Source of the DNA: Enterococcus phoeniculicola ATCC BAA-412
GTDB lineage: Bacteria; Bacillota; Bacilli; Lactobacillales; Enterococcaceae
Direction: 5' to 3'
Length of the DNA: 64,000 nt
NCBI RefSeq assembly: GCF_000407505.1
Contig: NZ_ASWE01000002.1
Location: forward strand, 620,001 to 684,000
Shown here: positions 37,474-48,906 of the stretch, one piece after another
Layout of the letters: every line of letters begins with the position of its first letter
Position numbering within the stretch: the stretch's first letter is position 1
Position numbers and translations under genes: made by a program
Notes under the pieces: model-generated
Database searches by the model: none
What the model saw: only the letters and a program-made list of their open reading frames with translations
What the model was told of the DNA's origin: nothing

Positions 37474-38289
37474 TTATTGAACTTTTCCATCTGTAGAGTC
37501 AGGGAACCATTTATTATATACTTTGTCATAAGTGCCGTTTTTGTGCATTTCTTCCAAAGCTTGGTTTACAGCTGTTAAAAAGGCTTCCTGTTCTTTATTT
37601 ATGGCTATTCCATAAGGTTCATTTGTGAAATTTCCTCCTACAAGTGTGTAGTTTGGATTTTCATCAGCCATGCCTAACAAAATAGCATTATCGGTGGTCA
37701 TTGCATCTCCTTGACCAGATTGTAATGCAGTAAAAGCTTCTGCATAATTCTCTAACTCAAGAATTTTTGCATCAGGTGCGTGCTCACGAATATTAATTGC
37801 TGATGTAGACCCCTTCACCGCTAAAACCGTAGTATTACTATTCAAGTCAGCTACACCATTAATCTTACTTCCTTTTTTCACAAGCAGAGATTGTCCTGCA
37901 TCAAAGTAAACATCGGAAAAATCAACTTGCTCTTTTCGCTCTTCCGTTATTGTCATTGTTGCAATAATTGCATCAATGTTTCCATTTTTTAATAGTGGAA
38001 TTCGCGTTTTTGAAGTTACTTCTACAAAAGTTGCTTTGGCATCTTCTCCTAACATTTGTTTGGTAATTTCTTTTGCGATATCAATATCGAATCCTTCTAC
38101 TTCACCTGTAGAAACATTCATCATACCAAATAATCGTGTATCATACTTTACTCCCCATATAATTTCGGGAGATTTCTCTGTTCTCTCCAAAATGTCCTCA
38201 TTGGACACGCTGCTATTTTTACAAGCGGTTAGTGTAAACAAGAGAAGGCCCATCACTAAAACTGAAAGAGTTGATTTCAATCGTTTCAT
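37474..38289 (-). CDS. Amino-acid ABC transporter substrate-binding lipoprotein
   Basis: 271 residues. Lipoprotein signal with lipobox TLTAC (Cys about 23). A family-3 periplasmic-type fold follows: IIWGVKYDTRLFGMMN, EGFDIDIAKEI, LLKNGNIDAIIATMTITEERK, and VAVKGSTSAIN-like (LAVKGSTSAIN). Probable ligand Gln, Glu or Asp by family; specificity not proven. Confidence 0.9.
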   Translation of the reverse strand: MKRLKSTLSVLVMGLLLFTLTACKNSSVSNEDILERTEKSPEIIWGVKYDTRLFGMMNVSTGEVEGFDIDIAKEITKQMLGEDAKATFVEVTSKTRIPLLKNGNIDAIIATMTITEERKEQVDFSDVYFDAGQSLLVKKGSKINGVADLNSNTTVLAVKGSTSAINIREHAPDAKILELENYAEAFTALQSGQGDAMTTDNAILLGMADENPNYTLVGGNFTNEPYGIAINKEQEAFLTAVNQALEEMHKNGTYDKVYNKWFPDSTDGKVQ

Positions 38290-38303
38290 ACAATATCCTC
38301 CTT

Positions 38304-39041
38304 CTAATGATTTATAATTTTGCTAAGAAATTGTTTTGCACGTTCCTCTTTTGGATTCTCAAAGAAGCCGTTGACGTCTCTGCTATCCTCTAGGACTTCT
38401 CCATCAGCCATAAAGATTACTCGATCAGCTACTTCTTTTGCAAAGCCCATCTCATGAGTAACAACAATCATTGACATCCCATCACGAGCCAGCTTTTTCA
38501 TAACATTGAGGACGTCTCCAATCATTTCAGGATCTAAGGCCGAGGTTGGTTCATCAAAAAGAAGCATTTCTGGATTCATTGCAAGTCCACGGGCAATTGC
38601 CACGCGCTGCTGCTGTCCACCTGAAAGCATCGATGGATAAGAATCTTTTCGATCATACATATCTACTTTCTTCAAAAATTTCTCCGCATTCTTAACAGCG
38701 GTTGCTTCATCCTGTTTTAGAACCTTTATTGGTGCCAACGTGATATTTTCTAACACGGTTTTATTTGGATACAAATTAAAATGCTGAAAAACCATACCAA
38801 TGTTTTTTCGGATTTCTGTTAGTTTCACATTGTTTCCATGAATATCCTGACCATTAATCAGTAAATCACCTGAAGTAATTGTTTCTAAACCGTTGATACA
38901 GCGAAGCATGGTGCTTTTCCCTGAACCAGAGGGCCCAATCACAACCACGACTTCACCTTTTTCAAAAGATAAATCGATTGTTTTTAATGCATGAAATTTT
39001 CCATAATATTTCTCTACATTTTTAAACTCGATCATAGCCAT
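38304..39041 (-). CDS. glnQ: Amino-acid ABC transporter ATPase (GlnQ-type)
   Basis: 245 residues. Walker [10 protein letters not shown] (36-44), signature [10 protein letters not shown], Walker [13 protein letters not shown], and the switch histidine in VTHE. It drives uptake with the two permeases and lipoprotein encoded just downstream. First gene of the operon. Confidence 0.95.
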   Translation of the reverse strand: MAMIEFKNVEKYYGKFHALKTIDLSFEKGEVVVVIGPSGSGKSTMLRCINGLETITSGDLLINGQDIHGNNVKLTEIRKNIGMVFQHFNLYPNKTVLENITLAPIKVLKQDEATAVKNAEKFLKKVDMYDRKDSYPSMLSGGQQQRVAIARGLAMNPEMLLFDEPTSALDPEMIGDVLNVMKKLARDGMSMIVVTHEMGFAKEVADRVIFMADGEVLEDSRDVNGFFENPKEERAKQFLSKIINH

Positions 39042-39103
39042 AACGTCACGCTCCTAATTAAAATTTAGATTAAAAAATTCTCACAAACCCTCAATCATTT
39101 CAC

Positions 39104-39133
39104 ATTATAACGGAAAAATCATCAATGTGTAAA
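39104..39133 (-). promoter_or_regulatory. Promoter of the glutamine-type ABC operon
   Basis: TTTACA (39133-39128), 18-nt spacer, TATAAT (39109-39104) on the minus strand. Confidence 0.6.
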
Positions 39134-39265
39134 GTTTTATTTAAGAAAAGACCTATAAAAGTATAATCTTTTGTTCGTTAACCTTACATTGTGATGTAAT
39201 AATTATTAAAAAATGGTAATAAAACGCTTTTATAAATTCCTTATGATCTACCCTAGGTTTACTAG

Positions 39266-39294
39266 TTGTTTCTCCTTCAAAAAAAAGGTAAGAT
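39266..39294 (+). promoter_or_regulatory. Promoter of trpS
   Basis: TTGTTT (39266-39271), 17-nt spacer, TAAGAT (39289-39294). No T-box leader is seen between it and trpS. Confidence 0.5.
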
Positions 39295-39343
39295 GTTAAG
39301 TGCATGGGATTTCCCAAATGGAATTAAGAAGGTGGATATTTAG

Positions 39344-40354
<1,011 letters not shown>

Positions 40355-40414
40355 TAAATTTTGTGAGAAGTCGGGACAGAAGCGTTCAGCTCCCGTCAGT
40401 TATTAATATTTTAT

Positions 40415-40720
40415 GAGGATGGGACATAGCTTAATTAGTTATGTCCCATCCTCTCTTAACATATTAGTACAGGTTGGGAAAACTCATCTCCATTTCATTT
40501 CGCTCTCAACAACTTCTACGCATGATACATGCTTGAGTTGAAGGTCTCCACTTCGTTTCGCTCTCATCAATCTCTAAAAGTGGAACACTTTAAGAATTGA
40601 AGGTCTCCATTTCATTTCGCTCTCAACAACTTCTACGCATGATACATACTTGAGTTGAAGGTCTCCACTTCGTTTGCTTCTCAGCAACTTCTGCGCATGA
40701 ACTATCTAATGCAAGTGCAT
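40415..40720. repeat. Intergenic repeat, copy D, with 58/59-bp tandem units
   Basis: The head hairpin is GAGGATGGGACATA (40415-40428) with TATGTCCCATCCTC (40440-40453). The tail holds tandem units starting CTCCA at 40488, 40546, 40605 and, degenerate, 40663. Units 1 and 3 differ at one base; unit 2 diverges in its second half. The rest of 40355-40988 shows no gene; it contains a loose hairpin near 40850-40890 and the pheT terminator. Confidence 0.75.
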
Positions 40721-40933
40721 AAGTCTTTTTTTCATCTGCTTTCTTTGATTGAAAGGTTCTTCTCTGTTTCATTTCGTTTCTAATTTCTTAAATATGAGCT
40801 TGAAGCTCAAACGTACTTTAACCATACTTTAAAATGATAGTAAAGGAGACCATTTTTTTAAGAGACTCGAAGTCTAAGAGAGAGAATGGTCGATTTTTCT
40901 TTCACTCCTTACTATAAACCTAAAGAATACGAA

Positions 40934-40975
40934 AATAGAAGGTAAACTCTTCAACGGATGAGTTTACCTTCTATT
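40934..40975. terminator. Terminator of pheT
   Basis: AATAGAAGGTAAACTC (40934-40949) pairs perfectly with GAGTTTACCTTCTATT (40960-40975). Confidence 0.8.
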
Positions 40976-40988
40976 CTTAGTATGTTTC

Positions 40989-43409
40989 TTATCTAATTAC
41001 TGCTTCGTGAGTCTCAGTTAAAGCAGTGATTACTTTGTTCATTGATTTATTAATTTCTTCATCGGTTAGTGTTGCTTCAGGATTTGTAAAAGTTAAACTG
41101 TATGCCATTGATTTATGACCTGCTTCAATTGAGTCCCCTTGATACACATCGAAGAGTTGAATAGCAGTTAGATATTTTCCTGCTGCTTTTTTGATTGTTT
41201 CAGAGAGTTCTTGATTGGTAACTTCTTCTGAAACCAACAATGCAATATCTCGACTAACGGCCGGGAATTTTGTGACAGCTTTGTAGACAAAGGCTGTTTT
41301 TTCCATCGTTAATAAGCCGTGTAAATTTAATTCTGCAACATAGGTTTCTGGGATATCGTAGGTTTTTGCTACAGCTGGATGAACCTGTCCTACAAACCCT
41401 ATCTTTTCTTCACCTAGATATATATCTGAGGTTCTTCCTGGATGCATATCTTTCATTTCAGTTGTTGGCTGATAGCGAATATCAGCAGAAACAGATAGTT
41501 GCTCAAATAGATTTTCTAGAATCCCTTTGATTGTATAAAAATCAACTTTTAGATTTTGTTGATGCCAGTTTTTGACTTCACGAAGTCCTGTTAAAGCAAG
41601 ACCTAAATGATTTTCCTCTAAAGGAAGATTCTTTTTGGCATCATTTTCCTGATAAAAGACATTTCCAATTTCATAGAAAGAAAGAGATGTATTTTTACGA
41701 GCAACGTTATATGCTACATCATCTAATAATCCGCTGATTAAATTCATTCGTAAAACGGAACGTTCTTCACTCATTGGCCAGTCTAAACGAGTTAGATTGC
41801 TTTTCTTCATCGTAAATTGACGTGCTTTTTCCTCAGTCGTTAATGCATAGCTAATTGCTTCGGTTGCACCACTGCCTTCAAGGAGCGAACGAACTTTTCT
41901 AGTTAAAATTTGTTCATCTGTCAGACTTCCTGCGACTGTTTCTCCACTCGGTAGTGTTGATGGTAAACGATCGTAGCCATAAATACGAGCCACTTCTTCA
42001 ATAATATCTGCTTCAATTGAAATATCCCAACGACGTGGTGGAACAGAAACACAATAGTGTCCATTAGCAGCCGTATACTCAAATTGTAAAGCTTCAAAAA
42101 TTTCGTTTACTTCTTGTTCTGAAAGATTTGTACCAAGATATCGGTTAATTCTTTCTAGTTCAATTTCTACTGTTACGTTTTCAGGATGAACAGATGCACC
42201 TTCCACTGCTCCTGAAAGAACCGTTCCACCAGTAAGTTTCGCAATCAATGCAGCAGCAGCTTCATTCGCTTCTCCGACTGTTGCTTGGTTAATTCCTTTT
42301 TCAAAACGAGAAGAGGATTCACTTCTAAGATTGAATTGTTTTGAGGTACGTCGGATAGATACGTTATCAAATAAAGCAGCTTCAAGTGCAACTGTGGTTG
42401 TTTCATCCGAAATCTCAGAGTTAGCCCCACCCATGACACCTGCTAAAGCAACTGGGGTTTGGCCATTTGTAATAACGATATTTTCAGAAGATAGGGTTCT
42501 TGTTTCACCATCTAAGGTGATTAGCTCTTCTTCATTGGCTGCACGACGAACAAGAATTTCTTTGCTCCCTAATTTGTCATAGTCAAAAGCATGAAGTGGT
42601 TGACCAAATAAAAGTAAGATGTAATTTGTTACATCAACTACATTATTGATTGGTCGAATGCCTTCATTCATTAAACGATTTTGCAGCCATTGCGGACTTG
42701 GGGCAACCTTTACATTATCGATTATTCGAATCTGATAGGCTGGAGAGTCTTTTATATCGGTAACAGCAACCGATATTTTATCACTTGCTTTTTCCACTGA
42801 TTCCACCAATGGTTCATCATTAAATGCAGGTGTTTGTCGATAAATCGCCCCTACTTCATAGGCAACACCACGGATAGATAATGCATCTGCACGATTTGGC
42901 GTGATTGATAATTCAATGATGCTGTCATCCATTTCTAAATAAGAGAAGACAGGCTCTCCGTTGATTGCTTCTTCTGGAAGATAATAAATTCCGTCAGAAA
43001 ATTCTTTTGGAATGACACTATCTGAAAATCCAAGCTCCTCCAATGAACAAATCATCCCATTAGATACTTGTCCACGCATTTTTCCTTTTTTAATTTTGAC
43101 GTTTCCAGCGATTCTTGATCCAGGTAACGCAACAATTACTTTGATACCAGCTTTTACATTTGGCGCACCACAAACGATTTGTGACAGCTCTTCTTCTCCG
43201 ATGTCCACTTGACAAATGGATAAGTGATCTGAATCAGGGTGAGGCTGACATTCTTTTACTTCACCAACGACGATTTTTTTCAAACCTTCTTCTGGAATAT
43301 CAATACCTTCTACTTCGATACCTGTTACAGACATTTTATCTGCTAGCTCTTTTGGTGTTACAGATGATAAATCTAAATATTCATTTAACCATTTATATGA
43401 TACTAACAT
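40989..43409 (-). CDS. pheT: Phenylalanyl-tRNA synthetase beta subunit
   Basis: 806 residues. Domains in order: EMAP-like tRNA-binding (about 40-150), B3/4 editing (about 200-380), B5 (about 405-475), synthetase-like core, and a C-terminal anticodon-binding ferredoxin-like domain (about 713-806, [10 protein letters not shown]). It forms an alpha2-beta2 tetramer with PheS. Two nt after pheS. Confidence 0.97.
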   Translation of the reverse strand: MLVSYKWLNEYLDLSSVTPKELADKMSVTGIEVEGIDIPEEGLKKIVVGEVKECQPHPDSDHLSICQVDIGEEELSQIVCGAPNVKAGIKVIVALPGSRIAGNVKIKKGKMRGQVSNGMICSLEELGFSDSVIPKEFSDGIYYLPEEAINGEPVFSYLEMDDSIIELSITPNRADALSIRGVAYEVGAIYRQTPAFNDEPLVESVEKASDKISVAVTDIKDSPAYQIRIIDNVKVAPSPQWLQNRLMNEGIRPINNVVDVTNYILLLFGQPLHAFDYDKLGSKEILVRRAANEEELITLDGETRTLSSENIVITNGQTPVALAGVMGGANSEISDETTTVALEAALFDNVSIRRTSKQFNLRSESSSRFEKGINQATVGEANEAAAALIAKLTGGTVLSGAVEGASVHPENVTVEIELERINRYLGTNLSEQEVNEIFEALQFEYTAANGHYCVSVPPRRWDISIEADIIEEVARIYGYDRLPSTLPSGETVAGSLTDEQILTRKVRSLLEGSGATEAISYALTTEEKARQFTMKKSNLTRLDWPMSEERSVLRMNLISGLLDDVAYNVARKNTSLSFYEIGNVFYQENDAKKNLPLEENHLGLALTGLREVKNWHQQNLKVDFYTIKGILENLFEQLSVSADIRYQPTTEMKDMHPGRTSDIYLGEEKIGFVGQVHPAVAKTYDIPETYVAELNLHGLLTMEKTAFVYKAVTKFPAVSRDIALLVSEEVTNQELSETIKKAAGKYLTAIQLFDVYQGDSIEAGHKSMAYSLTFTNPEATLTDEEINKSMNKVITALTETHEAVIR

Positions 43410-43411
43410 AG

Positions 43412-44455
43412 TTATTCCCCCTTGAATTGACTTAAGAAACGTAAATCATTTTGATAGAAATTACGAATATCGTTTACTCCGTAACGTAACATCGCTACAC
43501 GATCTGGCCCTAAACCAAAGGCAAAACCAGAGTAAACTTCCGGGTCAATTCCTGACATTTTTAAGACATTAGGATGAACCATCCCAGCACCTAATATTTC
43601 AATCCAGCCTGTATGTTTGCAGACGTTACATCCTGCTCCACCACATTTAAAACAACTTACGTCTACTTCAACTGACGGTTCAGTGAATGGAAAATAACTA
43701 GGACGCAAACGAATATTTCGATCTTCACCAAACATTTTTCTCATCATGACTTCAAGCGTTCCTTTTAAATCGCCCATTGTTATGTTTTTATCAATAACAA
43801 GTCCTTCAATTTGATGGAATTGGTGACTATGTGTTGCATCATCCGTATCCCGACGAAATACTTTTCCAGGAGAGATCATTCGCAAAGCACCTTTTGAAAA
43901 GTCATGTTTTTCCATTGTGCGCGCTTGTACTGGAGAAGTATGAGTACGAATTAATATTTCTTCTGAGATATAAAAAGTATCCTGCATGTCACGAGCCGGA
44001 TGATCTTTAGGTAAATTCATTCGCTCAAAGTTATAGTGGTCTGATTCTACTTCATATCCTTCCACTACCTGATAACCCATACCAACGAAAATATCTTCAA
44101 TTTCTTCCATAATTTGTGTTAGTACATGACGAGCTCCGTGATGTACTTTTGTACCTGGCAAGGTCACATCAATGGTTTCTTTAGCCAATGCTTGATTTAA
44201 TGCAGCCGCTTCTAAGACTACTTTTCTATTTTCTATTTCCAACGCCAACAAATCACGTATCTCATTTGCGAAGCTTCCAACTATTGGACGTTCTTCAGGT
44301 GTTAAATCTTTCATCCCTCTGAGAACTTCTGTGATGGGTCCCTTCTTACCTAATGTTTCTACACGAATTTGATTCAATTGCGTTAAGTCATTTGCTGCTG
44401 AAATTTTTTCAATTGTTTCTTTTTTTAATGACTCTAATTGTGCTTGTAAAGACAT
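43412..44455 (-). CDS. pheS: Phenylalanyl-tRNA synthetase alpha subunit
   Basis: 347 residues, class II catalytic subunit. An N-terminal coiled coil (1-90), then the core with [11 protein letters not shown], the motif-2 region [21 protein letters not shown], and motif 3 in [18 protein letters not shown] CxxC pair set ([12 protein letters not shown]) is visible. Expression is probably set by the T-box leader upstream. Confidence 0.97.
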   Translation of the reverse strand: MSLQAQLESLKKETIEKISAANDLTQLNQIRVETLGKKGPITEVLRGMKDLTPEERPIVGSFANEIRDLLALEIENRKVVLEAAALNQALAKETIDVTLPGTKVHHGARHVLTQIMEEIEDIFVGMGYQVVEGYEVESDHYNFERMNLPKDHPARDMQDTFYISEEILIRTHTSPVQARTMEKHDFSKGALRMISPGKVFRRDTDDATHSHQFHQIEGLVIDKNITMGDLKGTLEVMMRKMFGEDRNIRLRPSYFPFTEPSVEVDVSCFKCGGAGCNVCKHTGWIEILGAGMVHPNVLKMSGIDPEVYSGFAFGLGPDRVAMLRYGVNDIRNFYQNDLRFLSQFKGE

Positions 44456-44489
44456 TGTTGCTTCCTCCTCAAAAATTACTTGGAAAAAA

Positions 44490-44738
44490 TGAACGAAAAA
44501 AAGCCCTCGTATCCATCAAGGAACGAAGGCTCGTGTTACCATCCTAATTCGCAATCAAAGAGATTGCGCACTTAATTTATTAACGACTTGCGCCGGTCTG
44601 TCAGTTACACAGACAACTCCGGAAGTGAACTTCATTTTTCGAGTACTTGATTTGCTTTCAGTCCCTGACAAATCTCCCTAGTAAGTCTCAGCCAAATTAC
44701 TCTTTTCCATCGACATTTTTTCTTATCCAATTACTAAC
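44490..44738 (-). ncRNA. T-box riboswitch leader of pheST
   Basis: The minus-strand leader of about 250 nt contains the conserved T-box AGGATGGTAACACGAG (44545-44530), which pairs with tRNA acceptor ends. The terminator GCC(T)TCGTTCC..GGATACGAGGGC with a T-run follows at about 44535-44500. Upstream sequence folds into a stem-I-like element (GAGTAATTTG with CAAAT..GTACTC) and a GTCTG/CAGAC stem. The Phe specifier (TTC) could not be assigned with confidence. Uncharged tRNA-Phe should promote read-through. Confidence 0.85.
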
Positions 44739-44767
44739 AGTGTACAAGATTTTGTTAAGTAAATCAA
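44739..44767 (-). promoter_or_regulatory. Promoter of the pheST leader
   Basis: TTGATT (44767-44762), 17-nt spacer, TACACT (44744-44739) on the minus strand, overlapping the end of the HxlR-type gene. Confidence 0.55.
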
Positions 44768-45108
44768 CTGCATTCTTCTTTTGTTACCCAACGATCACTC
44801 CAATTTTGAAGTTGTCCCATGGCTTCTTTCAAATCGGCCCCTTTTTCGGTTAACATATATTCTGAACGACTGGATTCTTGACAAGAAATATTACGTGTGA
44901 CAATGTTTTCTTTCTCTAATTCTTTTAGGCGTTCGACTAATACACGATCACTGACCATTGGAATTTTATTAGCCAAGTCAACAAATCGCTGTGGTCCATT
45001 CTCCAGGAGGACATCAATGATTAATCCATTCCATTTTTTTCCTAAAATAGAGAAAGTTTTTTCGAATTTTGGACAGAGTGTAAACTCATCAAATTTTACT
45101 TGTTCCAT
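44764..45108 (-). CDS. HxlR-family winged-helix regulator
   Basis: 114 residues. Begins FTLCPKFEKTFSILGKKW with the near-N-terminal cysteine typical of redox- or electrophile-sensing HxlR proteins. The winged helix includes RFVDLANKIPMVSDRVLVERLKELE and a wing with RSEYMLTEKG. Likely a dimeric repressor; its target is unknown. It is flanked by the pheST promoter and addA. Confidence 0.88.
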   Translation of the reverse strand: MEQVKFDEFTLCPKFEKTFSILGKKWNGLIIDVLLENGPQRFVDLANKIPMVSDRVLVERLKELEKENIVTRNISCQESSRSEYMLTEKGADLKEAMGQLQNWSDRWVTKEECS

Positions 45109-45171
45109 TCTACCTCACCTCATGCATCGAGTATATCACATTGCTTACCTTTTGTAAGTTGATTTGCACTT

Positions 45172-48100
45172 CTATAATTTTTCAGTTACATCAATTACTT
45201 CATGAATAGCTAATAAAATCAAATATACTCTTGTAACTGGTTTATTAAGCGCATCACTAAGAGATTTTTGATATAGACGTAATTGACCTAGATAGCGTTG
45301 ACTCACTTCATCAATTGACTGTTGACGGTTTTCACTTGAAATGAAATCTGTTTTAAAGTCATACAAGATGAGCTCGTTTTCTTTTTCCAAGTAGCCATCA
45401 ATAATTCCGTGAATAAGCAAATCATCCTGACTTGTTGGATAATCTGTAAAAATCTCATCAGCAGGTATCAATGTTGAAAATGGCTGTTCTTTTTTCACAA
45501 ACTGGTGATTTTGTATGAGCTCATTAGCAAGTGTTGTTTTATAAAACCATAAAATTGTCTGTCTGTCAATTTTTTTTGCAACTTCTTCTGCGATTAGACG
45601 TTTTTGAACAAGTTGATTTATCAAATCTTCTATCTCTTCTTCAGAAGGAATTCGGTCAATAGGCAGCAATTGTAAAACATAATGAGTCGCAGTTCCAATT
45701 GCTGCACCCGTAACTTCTCGTTTCTGATTTAAAAATTTCGGTGTCGCCAGTTTTTCTTGTGTATAGCGAAATTTTTGATTTAGTGCTTTTTCTTCATGGC
45801 TTTCCCACGTTAATTTTGTTGTTTGTCCATCATCCGGATCTTCAAATAAACGCTTGATTTCTGAAACTGATTGATAACTCGTAGTTTGGGTTGCTTCTTG
45901 AAAAGAATACATGAAATCTAATCGCTTGGCAACTTTTTGCAAGTCACCTCTTGCCAGCTCCACTTGATTTTCGTTTCCTTTTTCAAATGTCACTTGTATC
46001 TGTTCAGACATCTTCTCCATGAGCTGTGTCTGGTTTACCCAATGAATCTTAAAGCTTCCTGCATGCTCCTGTAGAGGACTGTATGGCACATAGTTTTCAT
46101 CATACTGCTTCATGTCAGGATGTCTCATTAAGGTCATACCAATCCAGCTAAGTAGGCTTCCTTGGCTTTTTATTCGAGAAGCAGAATCCAAAACAAGTGA
46201 TTGCTGCTCATATGAGTCTGACCAAGCTTTTAAGGTATCTTCTTTACTCTTATAGGAACCAACAAGAAACAGCTTTTGTTCTGCTCGAGTTAAGCCGACG
46301 TAGAGCTTTCTCATTTCTTCTGAGAGAAGCTTGATTGTCTTTACCTGTTTAATTGCTTGGTAAGGAAGCGTATCGTACAGAACACGTGTGTCAGGAGTTA
46401 GGTAACGAATACCTGCACCTAAATTTTCTTCAAACATGTAGCGTGCTTTTACATCTTGCAAATTAAACTGTTTACTCATATCCAATAAGAATACGACTGG
46501 AAATTCTAATCCTTTACTTGCATGAATAGTCATAACGCGTACTGCATTCTCTTCGGTAACTGCAAGTGGTTCAGCTAAATCTTTATCTTTTTCCTGCATT
46601 TTTTCGATGAAACGAACGAATTGATATAGCCCTCGAAAACTGCTTTGCTCATACGCTTTTGCTCGGTCAACTAATGCAATTAGGTTTGCTTGTCGCTGAC
46701 TACCTACAGGAAGACCAGCAACATAATCGAGATAGGCCGTTTCATCATAGATTGTCCAAATCAACGTAGCTAAGGGTTCTCGCCTTGCAAGTTCTCGCCA
46801 AGAAGAAAGCTGCGCTAGAAAAACAGAAAGTTTTCCGGCTAATGTGGTGGTTTCCTGTTCTTCATAGAGACACAAAGCTTCATAAAAACTACGTTTCTTA
46901 TCACTCACTCGAATTTGAGCCAACTCATCTTCAAGTAAACCTACTATCGGAGAGCGTAGTACAGAAACAAGCGGAATGTCTTGAAAAGGATTGTCAATAA
47001 TTTGTAGCAAAGAAATCATAATTCGAATTTCGGTTGCTTGAAAATAGTTTTGTGCGTCATTCACTTCGACAGGAATACTCAATGTTTTAAACACATCTAA
47101 AATAGCAAGGTTATTTTTCTTTGTTGGTGTTAATAGAACAATATCTTTATAAGTAACCTTACGATTCTCTTTTGCTTTTTTGTCATAAATCAAGAATTCA
47201 GAATCAATCAGTTCTCGAATTTTTAATGCCGTCATATAGAGTTCGCCATCTGTTTTATCTTCAATGAACTCAGAGGGAATGAGAGAATCTTCCGAAGAGA
47301 CATCTTGTTCTTTTTCATAGATTAATAATTCAGGGCTAAATTCATTACTTTCCGGAAATGCGGGAAATCCGTAAACAAGTTTTGCAGCAGCATCGTATTC
47401 GATTTGTCCAACTTTCTCGTCCATTAATTGTTCAAATACTAGATTGGTAAAGTCTAAAACCTCGGATCGTGAACGGAAATTTTCTGCTAAAATAATTCTA
47501 CGCCCGCCATGCTCATCTTTGAAGGCATTGTATTTTTCGATAAATAATGTCGGATCAGCCAATCTAAAGGAGTAGATAGATTGTTTTACATCACCTACCA
47601 TGAACATGTTTCCTTGTGCATCATTCGGCTCTCTTAACCAATAAAGCAAGTTTTCTTGAAGCCTATTTACATCTTGGTATTCATCTACCATAACTTCTTT
47701 AAAGCGGCTTCTGTAATAATGTGAAGCTTCGGTTGCTCGCCATTTGCCTTCAGCAGATGTTGCAAGGATTTGAAGGGTAAAATGCTCTAAGTCATTGAAA
47801 TCCAAAACACCTTTTTCCAGCTTTCGTTGATGATAGCGGTCCATAAATAAAGTGGTAATCTCACCCATCAGTTCTACTAATGGCAAGGATTGCGCCATTA
47901 ATTCTTTCATTTTTTTTGGTGAAATACTAAAAAATGATTTAACAAGTGTTTCAAATTGTTTTTTTGTTTTATCGCGATACCCTTTTATTTCCACTGAATA
48001 AGGCTTTAGCTCTTCTTTTCTAATTGATGGATAGCGTTCAAAAACAATTGACTCAACATACCGATACGCTTCTTCAAGATTGTCCTCTTCAATCGAAGAT

Positions 48101-48906
48101 AAGAAGCCCTCAAACATGTGTTTTTCATCAGAAACAAGTGTTGTTATCTTTTCAAGACCCGGTATTTGAGAAATCTCTATCATTTTTTCATAGCTTTGAA
48201 CTGCGTGAGAAAGCTGACTGATGATTTGCGGACGAACATAGTTTTGGTAAAGTGCGGACTCTTCAATCCCAGTGCCGACTCTGTAATTTTCTGCGAGAGA
48301 CTTAAGCCACTCTTTTGGAGAAGGATTTGCGCGAGCAAATTCATAGAGAGAAAAGACCATATCCGTTAACCCATTGTCATTTCGATCATTAGAAAAATTA
48401 GTCGTTAATTGATAAAACAAGGCTTCATTTTCTTCGTAAAGCGTTTCTCGCAGTTCTTCCCAAACATCTTCTTTTAATAAAATTGTTTCTGTTTCATCTG
48501 TGAGCATCCGAAACACAGGATCAAGATCAATCAAGTAATAAAAGCGACGAATAACAGTTAGACAAAAAGCATGTAGTGTAGAAATGGCTGCTGTTGGCAA
48601 AAGCAGTAGTTGTTTTGTAAAATGCTGTTTGTCAGTATCCGTAGCTGCTGTATTGATTGCTTCTTGCAGGGATTGCTGAATACGTTCCTTCATTTCTCTG
48701 GCTGCTGCTTCTGTATACGTAACTATTAGCAATTCATCAATATTTGTTCCATTTTTTAGTTTTTCAATTACCCGTTGTACCAATACAGTTGTTTTTCCTG
48801 AACCTGCTGAGGCTGAAACAAGGAGATTGTCTTCCCCATCATAAATGGCTTGCCACTGTTGAGGAGTATATGTTTCTGTCGGGCCTTTTTCGGGAATCTT
48901 AACCAT
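45172..48906 (-). CDS. addA: AddA (RexA): helicase-nuclease subunit A
   Basis: 1244 residues from the ATG at 48906, chosen for AAGGAGG eight nt upstream; the ATG at 48924 is an alternative. UvrD-like helicase: Walker A SASAGSGKTT (31-40), Walker B VDEYQDVN, helicase motif V/VI segments TIHASKGLEFPVVF and YVGLTRA. The C-terminal RecB-like nuclease has ELILYDFKTDF. With AddB it resects double-strand breaks toward Chi-type sites. It overlaps the end of addB by 8 nt. Confidence 0.95.
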   Translation of the reverse strand: MVKIPEKGPTETYTPQQWQAIYDGEDNLLVSASAGSGKTTVLVQRVIEKLKNGTNIDELLIVTYTEAAAREMKERIQQSLQEAINTAATDTDKQHFTKQLLLLPTAAISTLHAFCLTVIRRFYYLIDLDPVFRMLTDETETILLKEDVWEELRETLYEENEALFYQLTTNFSNDRNDNGLTDMVFSLYEFARANPSPKEWLKSLAENYRVGTGIEESALYQNYVRPQIISQLSHAVQSYEKMIEISQIPGLEKITTLVSDEKHMFEGFLSSIEEDNLEEAYRYVESIVFERYPSIRKEELKPYSVEIKGYRDKTKKQFETLVKSFFSISPKKMKELMAQSLPLVELMGEITTLFMDRYHQRKLEKGVLDFNDLEHFTLQILATSAEGKWRATEASHYYRSRFKEVMVDEYQDVNRLQENLLYWLREPNDAQGNMFMVGDVKQSIYSFRLADPTLFIEKYNAFKDEHGGRRIILAENFRSRSEVLDFTNLVFEQLMDEKVGQIEYDAAAKLVYGFPAFPESNEFSPELLIYEKEQDVSSEDSLIPSEFIEDKTDGELYMTALKIRELIDSEFLIYDKKAKENRKVTYKDIVLLTPTKKNNLAILDVFKTLSIPVEVNDAQNYFQATEIRIMISLLQIIDNPFQDIPLVSVLRSPIVGLLEDELAQIRVSDKKRSFYEALCLYEEQETTTLAGKLSVFLAQLSSWRELARREPLATLIWTIYDETAYLDYVAGLPVGSQRQANLIALVDRAKAYEQSSFRGLYQFVRFIEKMQEKDKDLAEPLAVTEENAVRVMTIHASKGLEFPVVFLLDMSKQFNLQDVKARYMFEENLGAGIRYLTPDTRVLYDTLPYQAIKQVKTIKLLSEEMRKLYVGLTRAEQKLFLVGSYKSKEDTLKAWSDSYEQQSLVLDSASRIKSQGSLLSWIGMTLMRHPDMKQYDENYVPYSPLQEHAGSFKIHWVNQTQLMEKMSEQIQVTFEKGNENQVELARGDLQKVAKRLDFMYSFQEATQTTSYQSVSEIKRLFEDPDDGQTTKLTWESHEEKALNQKFRYTQEKLATPKFLNQKREVTGAAIGTATHYVLQLLPIDRIPSEEEIEDLINQLVQKRLIAEEVAKKIDRQTILWFYKTTLANELIQNHQFVKKEQPFSTLIPADEIFTDYPTSQDDLLIHGIIDGYLEKENELILYDFKTDFISSENRQQSIDEVSQRYLGQLRLYQKSLSDALNKPVTRVYLILLAIHEVIDVTEKL

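Noticed and set aside
40488-40720. Possible CRISPR array in the tandem repeats
   Set aside because: The units are contiguous 58/59-bp copies without spacers between constant repeats, vary internally, and have no cas genes nearby.
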